The position numbers were made by a program, and so were the translations under genes. From Vulcaniibacterium tengchongense (GTDB lineage: Bacteria > Pseudomonadota > Gammaproteobacteria > Xanthomonadales > Xanthomonadaceae), in contig NZ_RKQN01000006.1 in NCBI RefSeq assembly GCF_003814555.1, positions 1 through 64,000 on the forward strand: DNA of 64,000 nt, written 5' to 3'. The notes below the pieces were generated by a model, which was given only the letters and a program-made list of their open reading frames with translations, had not been told where the DNA came from and made no database searches. Positions 6,660 through 18,561 of the stretch are shown here, one piece after another (within the stretch, counting starts at the first letter, position 1; each line of letters starts with the position of its first letter).

Positions 6660-9230
6660 ATGACCAAGGCACTTGGTAAAGCACGAACGATACCCAGATG
6701 GATGCGGCGGGAAGGTTCGAGCGCGGTCACCGCGCTGGCGATTGCGATCGCTGGTGTGGTTGTGCCGGCGACAGGGACGGCGCAGGCCAGCGAAGACCAG
6801 ATCACGCGTATCGACTACTACCCGACGGGTCTGGTCAGCAGCATTACCCTGCCGGACGGCAGCTTCACATCCTATGTTTACGATGCCGCCCACCGGCTCA
6901 CCGACATCGTCGATGCCGACGGCAATTCGATCCATTACACGCTGGACAATGCCGGCAACCGCACCCAGGAAGAGGTCAAGGGCAGCGATGGCAGCATCAA
7001 GCGCACCCGCTCCCGGGTGTACAACCAGTTGGGTCAGCTGCAGACGGCCAAGGATGCCGGCAACCACCCGACTGGCTTTACTTACGACCCCAACGGCAAT
7101 CTCGACACCACCACCGATGCGCTGGGCCGGGTGGCGGACAACGGCTACGACCCGCTGAACCGGCTGAGCAGGATGCTTCAGGACGTCGCCGGCATCGCCG
7201 CCGAGACCAAGTTCAAATACGACGCACAGGACAACCTGACCGAGGTCATCGATCCCAAGGGGCTGAGCACCAAATACCACTACAACGCCTTCGGTGACCT
7301 AACCCGCCTGGAAAGCCCGGACACGGGCGTCACGACCTACGGATACGACGCGGCCGGCAACCGCATCAGCGCGCTGGACGCCCGTCGCGAGCAGAGCGCC
7401 TACAGCTACGATGCGCTCAACCGGCTCACCGGCATCGCCTACAGCGACACCGCGCTGAACGTGAGCTACACCTACGACGCCGTGCAGGCGGTGTGCGACA
7501 CCCACGAATCGTTCGCCATCGGCCGGCTGACACGGATGGACGACGGCAGCGGCTCCACCCAGTACTGCCACGACCGCTTCGGCAACCTGACCCGCAAAGT
7601 GCAGGTGACCAACGGCCAATCGTTCACCCTGCGCTACGCCTACACGAAGGCCGGGCAGCTGGCCGCCATCCAGTACCCGGACGGGACCAGCGTGGACTAC
7701 GTGCGCGACGACCTGGGCCGCACTACCGAAGTCGGCGTGACCCCCAACGGTGGCACTCGCCAGGTGCTGCTGAGCAATGCCACCTACCACCCGTTTGGCC
7801 CCGTCGCCGGCTGGACCTTCGGCAACGGCCGCACCCTGAGCCGCACACTGGACCTGGACTACCGGCCCAAGACCATCCTGAGCACGGGAACCGGCGCTAA
7901 CGGACTGAACTTGGGCTTCGGTTGGGATGCCGTCGGCAACCTGGCGAGCCTGCACACCAGCGGCCTGGAACAGCCGCCGCGGATCACGTTCGGCTATGAC
8001 GCGTTGAATCGGCTGACGGTGTTCCAGGACGGCCCGACCGGCGCCGCCATTGAGCAGTACACCTACGACGCCACGGGCAACCGCACCAGCTTTACCAACG
8101 CCGGCGGTACACAGTTGTACGACTACCCAGGCGACAGCCATCGATTGGGTGCCGTGAACGGCGTGGCGCGCAGTTACGATGCGATGGGCAACACCACGTC
8201 GATCGGCGGTATCGAACGCGAGTTCGCCTACAACGCGGCCGGCCGGATGAGTCGGGTCGAGCGCAACAATGCTTTGGTAATGGAATACTCGTACAACGGC
8301 CAGGACGAACAGGTGTGCCGAAGCCTGGGCGAGGTGCGCACCCACGCGCTGTACGATCAGGCAGGACACTGGCTCGGTGACTACAGCAATGCGCAATCAC
8401 CGCTGCAGCAGGTGATTTGGCTGGATGACCTGCCGATCGGGGTGGTCGCGAACGGCAGCCTTCGCTATATCGAAGCGGACCACTTGGGCACGCCGCGGTC
8501 GGTCATCGACCCGCAGCGGGATGTGGCGGTTTGGACGTGGGATTTTGCGAGTGAGGCCTTCGGCAATAGTCTGCCGAATCAGGATCCGGATGCAGATGCG
8601 ATCCAGTTCGTGTTCGACATGCGATTTCCAGGCCAACATTACGATGCGGCGAGTGGGCTCAACTACAACCACTTCCGGGATTACGAGCCGGCGACCGGTA
8701 GGTATCCACAGAGCGATCCGATCGGGCTCAAGGGCGGTATTACCACCTACTCGTACGCAGGACTTTCTCCGCTGCGGCAAATTGATCCCAAGGGTCTACT
8801 TAGCTACGGCCCCTCCTGCAGTGCGGCGCAGCGAGCTCGAATCAATTCGGAAATTGTGCAGTTGGCAAACGAGCTGAAGGAAAAGGCCACTTCAAAGGAT
8901 TGCAATAACGGTTATTGTGATTGGGGGCTGGTGCGCGATGTTATGTCGTTCATAGCGTCCGAAGCCGTTTTCTCTTGCAATCTTGGCGGGCCTTGCGGCG
9001 CTATTTGGGGGTTGGATCGGAACGTATTCCTTTACGGCCCGTACGTTGATGCACCCTCGGCAGCTGAAATCAACAGTCCTGGCCAGTGTGGCTGCTTCCG
9101 CAGCACGCTATTCCATGAGGTGGCGCACAAGGTGCGATACGAAATGGGTGAGAACTCCATTCGCCGCGAGACTCTGAAATGCGTTCCGTGTGCGACCAAT
9201 CTCGCGGAAGGAGGCCATTCACCGCTATGA
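6660..9230 (+). CDS. Rhs core with cysteine-rich HEVAH metallopeptidase-like toxin tip
   Basis: An 856-residue protein. Residues 1-43 look like a signal peptide ending AQA, after which YD repeats begin at once. The Rhs core ends with SDPIGL (residues 685-690) and DPKGL (709-713), the usual boundary before a variable toxin. The tip of about 145 residues has nine Cys and an HEVAH zinc-peptidase motif (His819, Glu820, His823), with Glu residues downstream as possible third ligands. I cannot place the tip in a named family; it resembles the metallopeptidase tips known in polymorphic toxins. It is in the same frame as the preceding half-Rhs gene. It overlaps the likely immunity gene by ATGA. The core is certain; the toxic activity is inferred. 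Confidence 0.8.
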   Translation: MTKALGKARTIPRWMRREGSSAVTALAIAIAGVVVPATGTAQASEDQITRIDYYPTGLVSSITLPDGSFTSYVYDAAHRLTDIVDADGNSIHYTLDNAGNRTQEEVKGSDGSIKRTRSRVYNQLGQLQTAKDAGNHPTGFTYDPNGNLDTTTDALGRVADNGYDPLNRLSRMLQDVAGIAAETKFKYDAQDNLTEVIDPKGLSTKYHYNAFGDLTRLESPDTGVTTYGYDAAGNRISALDARREQSAYSYDALNRLTGIAYSDTALNVSYTYDAVQAVCDTHESFAIGRLTRMDDGSGSTQYCHDRFGNLTRKVQVTNGQSFTLRYAYTKAGQLAAIQYPDGTSVDYVRDDLGRTTEVGVTPNGGTRQVLLSNATYHPFGPVAGWTFGNGRTLSRTLDLDYRPKTILSTGTGANGLNLGFGWDAVGNLASLHTSGLEQPPRITFGYDALNRLTVFQDGPTGAAIEQYTYDATGNRTSFTNAGGTQLYDYPGDSHRLGAVNGVARSYDAMGNTTSIGGIEREFAYNAAGRMSRVERNNALVMEYSYNGQDEQVCRSLGEVRTHALYDQAGHWLGDYSNAQSPLQQVIWLDDLPIGVVANGSLRYIEADHLGTPRSVIDPQRDVAVWTWDFASEAFGNSLPNQDPDADAIQFVFDMRFPGQHYDAASGLNYNHFRDYEPATGRYPQSDPIGLKGGITTYSYAGLSPLRQIDPKGLLSYGPSCSAAQRARINSEIVQLANELKEKATSKDCNNGYCDWGLVRDVMSFIASEAVFSCNLGGPCGAIWGLDRNVFLYGPYVDAPSAAEINSPGQCGCFRSTLFHEVAHKVRYEMGENSIRRETLKCVPCATNLAEGGHSPL

Positions 9231-9658
9231 AATTGCGCAGCTTTACTTCTAGTTCCGTCGATTTCTTTAGGGGCGAGATCAAGCGATTCGTTCTGCCAAT
9301 CGCGTTGATATTGCTTGCTGCATCTTGCGGTATGACGGACCAAGGGAAAGAAGCATCTGCTGTAATCCCCCCTCCCCCTGACCTAAGAGAGTTGAGGGGT
9401 GTTCAAGGCTCCTGCGTGTCAACGCCACAATCTGCTGCCGTGACCGCGGCAGAGAAATGCTGGATTCGTGTCCTGTCGGAGAGATGCGCCTTGGGGGATG
9501 ACTGCCTGACAGCATGTATTGCCTCTGGCAAAGGAGCACTCATCGGCGGGGGCTGCTGGCATGTGTGCTCGCAACCCCCCAATCGCCTAACGGATTGGAA
9601 AGAGCCGCAGGCTGCACATGAGTGCAAAAATCTTGGAAGTGTTCACGGCTATCGGTAA
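9227..9658 (+). CDS. Cysteine-rich lipoprotein, probable immunity protein for the Rhs tip
   Basis: A 143-residue protein whose ATG overlaps the toxin stop (ATGA). It has a lipoprotein signal, LILLAASC, with the lipobox Cys near residue 35. The mature part has about eight more Cys, in patterns such as RCALGDDC and GGGCWHVC. That suggests disulfides and a periplasmic location. Its position directly after a variable Rhs tip, its membrane anchor and the matching cysteine richness fit a cognate inhibitor of the HEVAH domain. I recognise no family, and binding to the toxin is inferred only from arrangement. The start at 9227 is preferred over an upstream GTG because it gives a clean signal peptide and the overlap. 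Confidence 0.65.
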   Translation: MKLRSFTSSSVDFFRGEIKRFVLPIALILLAASCGMTDQGKEASAVIPPPPDLRELRGVQGSCVSTPQSAAVTAAEKCWIRVLSERCALGDDCLTACIASGKGALIGGGCWHVCSQPPNRLTDWKEPQAAHECKNLGSVHGYR

Positions 9659-9681
9659 CGTGACCAATAACGCAGCCAATC

Positions 9682-9713
9682 GAAGCCCCGCCAAGTGCGG
9701 GGCTTCTTCTTTA
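9682..9713 (+). terminator. Rho-independent terminator after the Rhs/immunity unit
   Basis: A perfect 10-bp stem, GAAGCCCCGC with GCGGGGCTTC, spans 9682-9706 around the loop CAAGT. It is followed by TTCTTTA. It lies 24 bases after the stop of the immunity gene and closes the Rhs transcription unit. Confidence 0.85.
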
Positions 9714-9757
9714 GCGGCTACCGCCTAGTTCCCAGCGGCCGGCGTCGTGCTTGAGGA

Positions 9758-9865
9758 TCAGTCCTTCGAGCAGGGATCGAACACCAGCACGTCGGTGGCG
9801 CAGTCCAGCGCCAGGGCGATTTTCTTCAAACCTTCCATGGACGGCTGACCAGCAGCGCGGACTAT
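9758..9865 (-). pseudogene. 3' remnant of an XRE-type helix-turn-helix regulator
   Basis: On the minus strand about 35 codons read GQPSMEGLKKIALALD and then TDVLVFDP before a TGA at 9758. This matches the last helices of XRE/HipB-like DNA-binding domains, which often end with an ALDVSTDxLVFD pattern. Upstream the frame meets a stop at 9866 and the N-terminal helices are missing. It is a fragment, not a working gene. The match is by eye only. Confidence 0.45.
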
Positions 9866-9968
9866 TCACGTTACCTGCCGCAGTCGAGCATCGTACCCTC
9901 GCCCGATCCGGAACACGTTTGATGGCGCTGGGCCTTGGCTCTTCTCACAGGTAACTTGAACGGTGCCC

Positions 9969-10076
9969 CGTCCAGTTGCTGGCGCGGGTGTCCAGATCAG
10001 TTGGCGCCACTGTCCAACTTGCTTGGCAGTTCTGTCCAGTTCGTTTGGCGGCTGCGTCCAACCGTTTGGCTATATG
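9969..10076. repeat. Five imperfect 22-bp tandem repeats, GTCCA-N(5-8)-TGGC pattern
   Basis: Units start at 9969, 9989, 10011, 10033 and 10055 (spacing 20, 22, 22, 22). Each begins with T/C-GTCCA and has TTGGC (CTGGC in the first) about 6-9 bases on. The units are TGTCCAGATCAGTTGGCG, TGTCCAACTTGCTTGGCA, TGTCCAGTTCGTTTGGCG and close variants. The array runs into the start of the DUF3304 gene at 10074. It could be a binding array for a regulator. It could also be the multiple terminal repeats of an IS21-type element whose transposase genes are gone. No transposase gene was seen in the window. Confidence 0.75.
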
Positions 10077-10643
10077 TACCTGCTCGCAGCCGTAGCCCTG
10101 ACCGTTCTGACGGCCGCCTGCCAAGCCAGGCCCGCGGCCGACACGGAGATCCCGGCGAGCGCAAGCGCGCCGGAAGGTCCGTTCGACCTGGTCATCAATG
10201 GCTACAACTACACCGACCATTACATCGACAGCTTCTATGTCGATGGCAGCTGGGGCGGAAATCTTTTTGTCAGCACCCCAACCGCTGGAGGAGGTAAGAG
10301 CACCTGCTGCGTGCGCTGGTACTCGTGGATGCAGGTGCCGAAGACCTTCCGCGTTCGCTGGACGGCCGATGCGTGCCTGTATGAGCAAGAGGTGGAAGGA
10401 CAGGTGTTTACGCAGGTCAAGCACCTGTGGAAAGAGCAGGACGTGACGCTCGCTACGCCGCCGCCTGCCACGCCCGTTGCGTTTGAAGTGCACTTCTACC
10501 GGGACGGCCGCGTCGAGGTGGCCATTGCCGACGACATCGCCCGCCCGCCCCGCCTGAAACTGGAAGAGGAAGACGGCCGCCGCAAGGGAGCGCCGGAACG
10601 GGCGCGGTGCACTCCCGAGCAGATGCGTACCTATTCCGATTGA
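10074..10643 (+). CDS. DUF3304 lipoprotein, probable T6SS immunity-type protein
   Basis: A 189-residue protein starting MYLLAAVALTVLTAAC, a compact lipoprotein signal with lipobox TAAC. The mature part has the DUF3304 pattern: GYNYTDHYIDSFYVDGSWGG, a small-residue-rich turn, then STCCVRWYSW. DUF3304 genes commonly sit beside DUF2235 (Tle1) phospholipase effectors and are taken to be their immunity proteins. Here the neighbour is a decayed Tle1 gene, so this may be an orphan immunity gene still giving protection. I chose the ATG at 10074. A longer in-frame start at 9963 would translate the tandem repeats and place the signal inside the protein. Confidence 0.7.
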   Translation: MYLLAAVALTVLTAACQARPAADTEIPASASAPEGPFDLVINGYNYTDHYIDSFYVDGSWGGNLFVSTPTAGGGKSTCCVRWYSWMQVPKTFRVRWTADACLYEQEVEGQVFTQVKHLWKEQDVTLATPPPATPVAFEVHFYRDGRVEVAIADDIARPPRLKLEEEDGRRKGAPERARCTPEQMRTYSD

Positions 10644-10665
10644 TCAGCCGACAAGGAGCCGTCGC

Positions 10666-11388
10666 ATGGCCGCCAATCCCGGGAGCGCCGGCCACAAGAG
10701 CCCCGCGTTCCCGCCGAACGCGCACTGAAGCGCAGCGCCGATCCCGAGGCCGGAGCGGGCGCCGTAAGCCCCGCGCCGCCGCCCGAAGCCACGGCCAAGG
10801 GCCAGTATTCGGACGTGCATTGCGTGGGCCCGGTATGCCGGATTCCGTTGTGGATCAGCATTTTCTTCGACGGCACCGGCAACAACCGCGAAGCCGACGA
10901 GCCGATGCACCGCGATAGCAACGTGGCCCGGCCGTACCGGGCGCGCGAGGACGACAATCCGGCGGAAGGAATCTACCGCATCTACCTGCCGGGCATCGGC
11001 ACCGACTTCCGCGAGATAGGCGATCCGGGCAATACCGCCGAAGGCATGGCCTTCGCCAAATACGGCGAGGCCCGGTTGCAATGGGCGATGCAACAACTGG
11101 ACCTGAGGCTGGCGCGTACCCGGCCGGCCGCATCCTGGAGGTGAACGTTGCGCTGTTCGGGTTTTCGCGTGGTGCCGCCTTGGCGCGCGCCCTGGGCGGC
11201 GGACCTGCTTATCCCGCGACTGGCCGAGCGCCGCGTGCACCTGGTGGCCGCGCACGAGCAGCGCAATTCGTTCCCGCTCGAATCGGTGCGCAGCGGCCAG
11301 CGCTACCCGGCCAATTGCGTGGAGATCATGTATCCGGGGATGCATTCGGACAGCGGGCACGCCCATGGCGAGACGGGAACCGGAACGA
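10666..11388 (+). pseudogene. Decayed Tle1-type (DUF2235) lipase effector
   Basis: The start reads MAANPGSAGHKSPAFPP and then stops. One base later in frame the sequence continues ALKRSADPEAGAG and reaches the DUF2235 entry IPLWISIFFDGTGNN. Near 11140 the frame shifts to give the nucleophile elbow VALFGFSRGAALARA (GFSRG). It then shifts again to HLVAAHEQRNSFPLES and EIMYPGMHSDSGH, both DUF2235 landmarks. The sequence ends abruptly before the gapA terminator, so the C-terminal half is missing. At least three shifts and a truncation make this a dead gene. It originally encoded a membrane-phospholipid-degrading T6SS effector. Confidence 0.8.
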
Positions 11389-11414
11389 CGAAGGCCGGCG
11401 CGAACCGGCCTTCG
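11389..11414 (-). terminator. Hairpin terminator of gapA
   Basis: An inverted repeat CGAAGGCCGG / CCGGCCTTCG with loop CGCGAA lies 24 bases beyond the gapA stop on the minus strand. It has no long T run, as is common in GC-rich genomes. It may also stop transcripts arriving from the decayed Tle1 gene. Confidence 0.6.
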
Positions 11415-11437
11415 TCCCTGCGGCGCGGCGCCGCGGC

Positions 11438-15690
<4,253 letters not shown>

Positions 15691-15724
15691 CGCGGGCCTC
15701 GTCGGGACGGCCGGGCGCCGCGGC

Positions 15725-15952
15725 TCATGGCGCCGGACGCTTGCCGTTGCGGTTCGCGCGCGGCCGCGCGGCGCCGCTCGCCGGCGGCCCGGCGTCGTGC
15801 TCCTCCGCCTCGACCAGGCGCTCGGCCATGCTCCAGTGGCGCAGCGACTGCCCTTCGGGCCGTCCCTCGGACTCCCAGATCTCGTGGGCCAGGCGTTCAA
15901 TCCGCGCGCGGCGCGCGGCTTCCTCTTCCGGTGAGCGTGTCGGGCGGTTCAT
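15725..15952 (-). CDS. DUF2934 small protein
   Basis: A 75-residue charged protein with the DUF2934 core IERLAHEIWESEGRPEG followed by WSMAERLVEAE, and a basic Ala/Pro-rich tail. The ATG overlaps the treY stop (ATGA), so it is part of the operon. DUF2934 proteins are small, of unknown function, and often lie near genes for glycogen or trehalose metabolism or stress in proteobacteria. A regulatory or scaffolding role for the pathway enzymes is possible but not supported by any motif. It has no membrane segment and no signal. Confidence 0.8.
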   Translation of the reverse strand: MNRPTRSPEEEAARRARIERLAHEIWESEGRPEGQSLRHWSMAERLVEAEEHDAGPPASGAARPRANRNGKRPAP

Positions 15953-18561
15953 GCGGTGCGGATCAGGACGGCGACGGGGGTGGGACGGAACAACTCGGCC
16001 AGCGGCAGCGGCGCTCCGGCGAGCGCGAACTCGCGCCCGTCCAGAACATGCCGCCACCGGCCGTCGGGCAACGTGAAGGCGGCTTCGCCCCAACGCGCCG
16101 CGTCCGGCAGCGGCAAGGCGGCGCCCTCGAGCCAGGGTGCGACGCAGCGCGGCACCGCCACGAACAGCGCCGCGTCGCGGTGGCGGCGCAGGAACGCCAC
16201 CGCATGCGCGGCGAACGGGCCGGCGCAGGCCTGCGGCCGGTAGTCGCCGCGCGCGAACAGCTCCGGCGCCTGCCGGCGCAGTTGCAGCACCTGCGCGACG
16301 GTGCGCGCCTTGACCGCACCGTCGCGCCAGCGTGCGAGCAGCCGCGGCCATGCCTCGCCGTCGCGCAGCCAGGCCTCGCGGCGGGCGTAGTCCACCGCGC
16401 GGCGGTTGTCGGGATCGACCAGCGACAGATCCCAGCCTTCGCATCCCTGGTACAGGTCCGGCGTGCCGGGCACGGTCAGCCGGAGCACGGTCTGCGCCAG
16501 GCCGTTGAGCGCGCCGGCCGGCCCGATCGCCGTCGCCGCCGCGTGCAGGGCCGCGCGCAACGCCGCGCCTTCGGCGGCGAGCAGCGTCCGTTCCAGCAAC
16601 GCCCGCGCCGCCGCTTCGTAGGCTTCGTCCGGGTCGGTCCAGGCGCTGCGCAGCTTCGCCTCGCGCAATGCCTTGCGCTGCCAGTCCGCCACCCGCGCGG
16701 CGTACGCGCGCAGGCCGCCGGCGTCGTCCGGCTGCAGCTCCGGCGGCCACGCGGCGACGAGGGTCTGCCACAGCAGCAGCGCATCGCCCGGCGCGGGGGC
16801 CTGCGGCGAATCGCGCAGCGCCCCGGCGCGGGCGTCGAACGCCTGCACCTGCCGCGCCCACCAGCCGGCGCGTTCGCTCAACACCGCCAGCCGCGCGCGC
16901 ACGTCCTCGCCGCGCTTGTGGTCGTGGCTGGCGGTGATCAGCAGCGCGCGCGGGTGGCGCCGCGCCCGTTCGGCGCAGGCGGCGTGGAACGCCTCCGGCG
17001 CGAGCGCGAAGCGGGCCGGGTGCGAGCCCACCTCGTTGCGCGACAGCAGCACGCCGTGGCGGTAGAACGCGGTGTCCTCCACCGCCTTGGCGTTCAGCGG
17101 CGCGGACAGCTGCTCGAAGCGCCGGCGCAGGATGCGGCGGCGCGCGCGCGCCGCGCCGCCGATGCCCTCGCCGTCGCGCATGCAGCGCGACAGCGCCTCG
17201 ATCGCCGCGCGCACGCCCGGGTCCGCGCCCGCCGCGGCGCGCGCCGCGGCGGCGGCGAAGCGCGCCGCATCCGCGCCGTGCAGGCCGTCGCGGTCGGCGT
17301 AGGTGCGATAGACCGGGAATTGCGCGAGCACGGCGGCCAGCCCGCGGGCCAGCAACGGCGCGCCGAGTTCGCGCGCGACCGGGTCGAAGCGCGCCGCGCC
17401 TTCCAGCGCGCGCAAGGCGCGCTGGAACTCGGCCTGCAGCGGCCCCGCCAGCATCTGCGCCCGCGCGGCGCGCTCCTCCCCGGCGAAGTCGCCGCTGCGG
17501 CCGGCGGCCCGCCGCCACAGCGCGCGCAGGTCCGCCTCGCCCCCCGGGTCGTGCAGCAGGCCGCCGACCTGGTCCATGAAGTCGTAGCCGGTGCTGCCGT
17601 CGCAGGGCCAGTCCTCGGGCAGCGCCTCGCCGGGGGCCAGGATCTTCTCGACGAAGATCGCGACCCGGCCAGGCCGGTCGCCGCGCTCGCGCGCGGCGGC
17701 GTCGACGGCGCGGCGCAGCCGCCGCAGGTAGCCGCGCGGATCGGCCAGGCCGTCGATGTGGTCGATGCGCAGGCCGTCGACCGCGCCCTCGCGGATCAGC
17801 CGCAGCGGCAACGCGTGCACCGCGTCGAACACCTCCGGGCGCTCGATGCGCAACGCGGCCAGCGAGGTGATGTCGAAGAAGCGGCGGTAGTTCACCCGGT
17901 CGTTGCCGGTGCGCCACCAGGCCAGGCGGTAGGCCTGCCGATCCAGCAGCCCACGCAGCGCGTCGCCGCCGGCGCGGGCGTCCTCCGCCAGCGTGCGCAC
18001 CCACTCGGCGCGCGCGCCGCGATCCGGCGGGACTCCCGCGCCCTCCGCGCCCAGCGGGAAGCGCTGTCCGCCGTATCGAAGCAGCGGCTCGCCGTCGGGC
18101 CCGGGCTCCGGCACCAGCGCGCCCTCGGCCAGCGCCTGCGCGCAGGGCCGGTCGAGCACCGGCAGCCACAGCTTGCCCTCGCAGCCGGGCGCGTCCCATT
18201 CGATGTCGAACCAGCGCGCATGGCGGCTGCGGCGGCCGCGGCGCAGCACGTCCCACCACCACGGGTTGTCCGGATGCGCGGCGACATGGTTCGGCACGAT
18301 GTCCAGGATCAGCCCCATCGCGTGCGCGCGCAGGGCATCGCGCAGGTCCGCCAGCGCCGCCTCGCCGCCGAGTTCCGGGTTCACCCGGCCCGGGTCGATT
18401 GCGTCGTAGCCGTGGGTGGAGCCGGGTACGGCGGCGCCGATCGGCGACAGGTATACGTGGCTGACGCCGAGCGCGGCGTAGTACGGCACGCGCGCGGCGG
18501 CATCGCGCAGGCCGAAGCCCGCATGCAGTTGCAGCCGGGCGCTCGCGCGCAACGCGATCAT
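15949..18561 (-). CDS. treY: Malto-oligosyltrehalose synthase TreY
   Basis: An 870-residue GH13 enzyme that converts the reducing-end alpha-1,4 bond of maltodextrins to alpha,alpha-1,1, making maltooligosyl trehalose. Landmarks are the N-terminal LQLHAGFGLRDAAARVPYYA, YLSPIGAAVPGSTHGYD, DIVPNHVAAH, the nucleophile region VDGLRIDHIDGLADP, the acid Glu in IFVEKIL, and the late TVPGTPDLYQGCE. Length and motifs fit a complete enzyme. It overlaps malQ and the DUF2934 gene by ATGA at both ends. Its product is cut by TreZ, encoded two genes upstream, to release trehalose. Confidence 0.95.
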   Translation of the reverse strand: MIALRASARLQLHAGFGLRDAAARVPYYAALGVSHVYLSPIGAAVPGSTHGYDAIDPGRVNPELGGEAALADLRDALRAHAMGLILDIVPNHVAAHPDNPWWWDVLRRGRRSRHARWFDIEWDAPGCEGKLWLPVLDRPCAQALAEGALVPEPGPDGEPLLRYGGQRFPLGAEGAGVPPDRGARAEWVRTLAEDARAGGDALRGLLDRQAYRLAWWRTGNDRVNYRRFFDITSLAALRIERPEVFDAVHALPLRLIREGAVDGLRIDHIDGLADPRGYLRRLRRAVDAAARERGDRPGRVAIFVEKILAPGEALPEDWPCDGSTGYDFMDQVGGLLHDPGGEADLRALWRRAAGRSGDFAGEERAARAQMLAGPLQAEFQRALRALEGAARFDPVARELGAPLLARGLAAVLAQFPVYRTYADRDGLHGADAARFAAAAARAAAGADPGVRAAIEALSRCMRDGEGIGGAARARRRILRRRFEQLSAPLNAKAVEDTAFYRHGVLLSRNEVGSHPARFALAPEAFHAACAERARRHPRALLITASHDHKRGEDVRARLAVLSERAGWWARQVQAFDARAGALRDSPQAPAPGDALLLWQTLVAAWPPELQPDDAGGLRAYAARVADWQRKALREAKLRSAWTDPDEAYEAAARALLERTLLAAEGAALRAALHAAATAIGPAGALNGLAQTVLRLTVPGTPDLYQGCEGWDLSLVDPDNRRAVDYARREAWLRDGEAWPRLLARWRDGAVKARTVAQVLQLRRQAPELFARGDYRPQACAGPFAAHAVAFLRRHRDAALFVAVPRCVAPWLEGAALPLPDAARWGEAAFTLPDGRWRHVLDGREFALAGAPLPLAELFRPTPVAVLIRTA

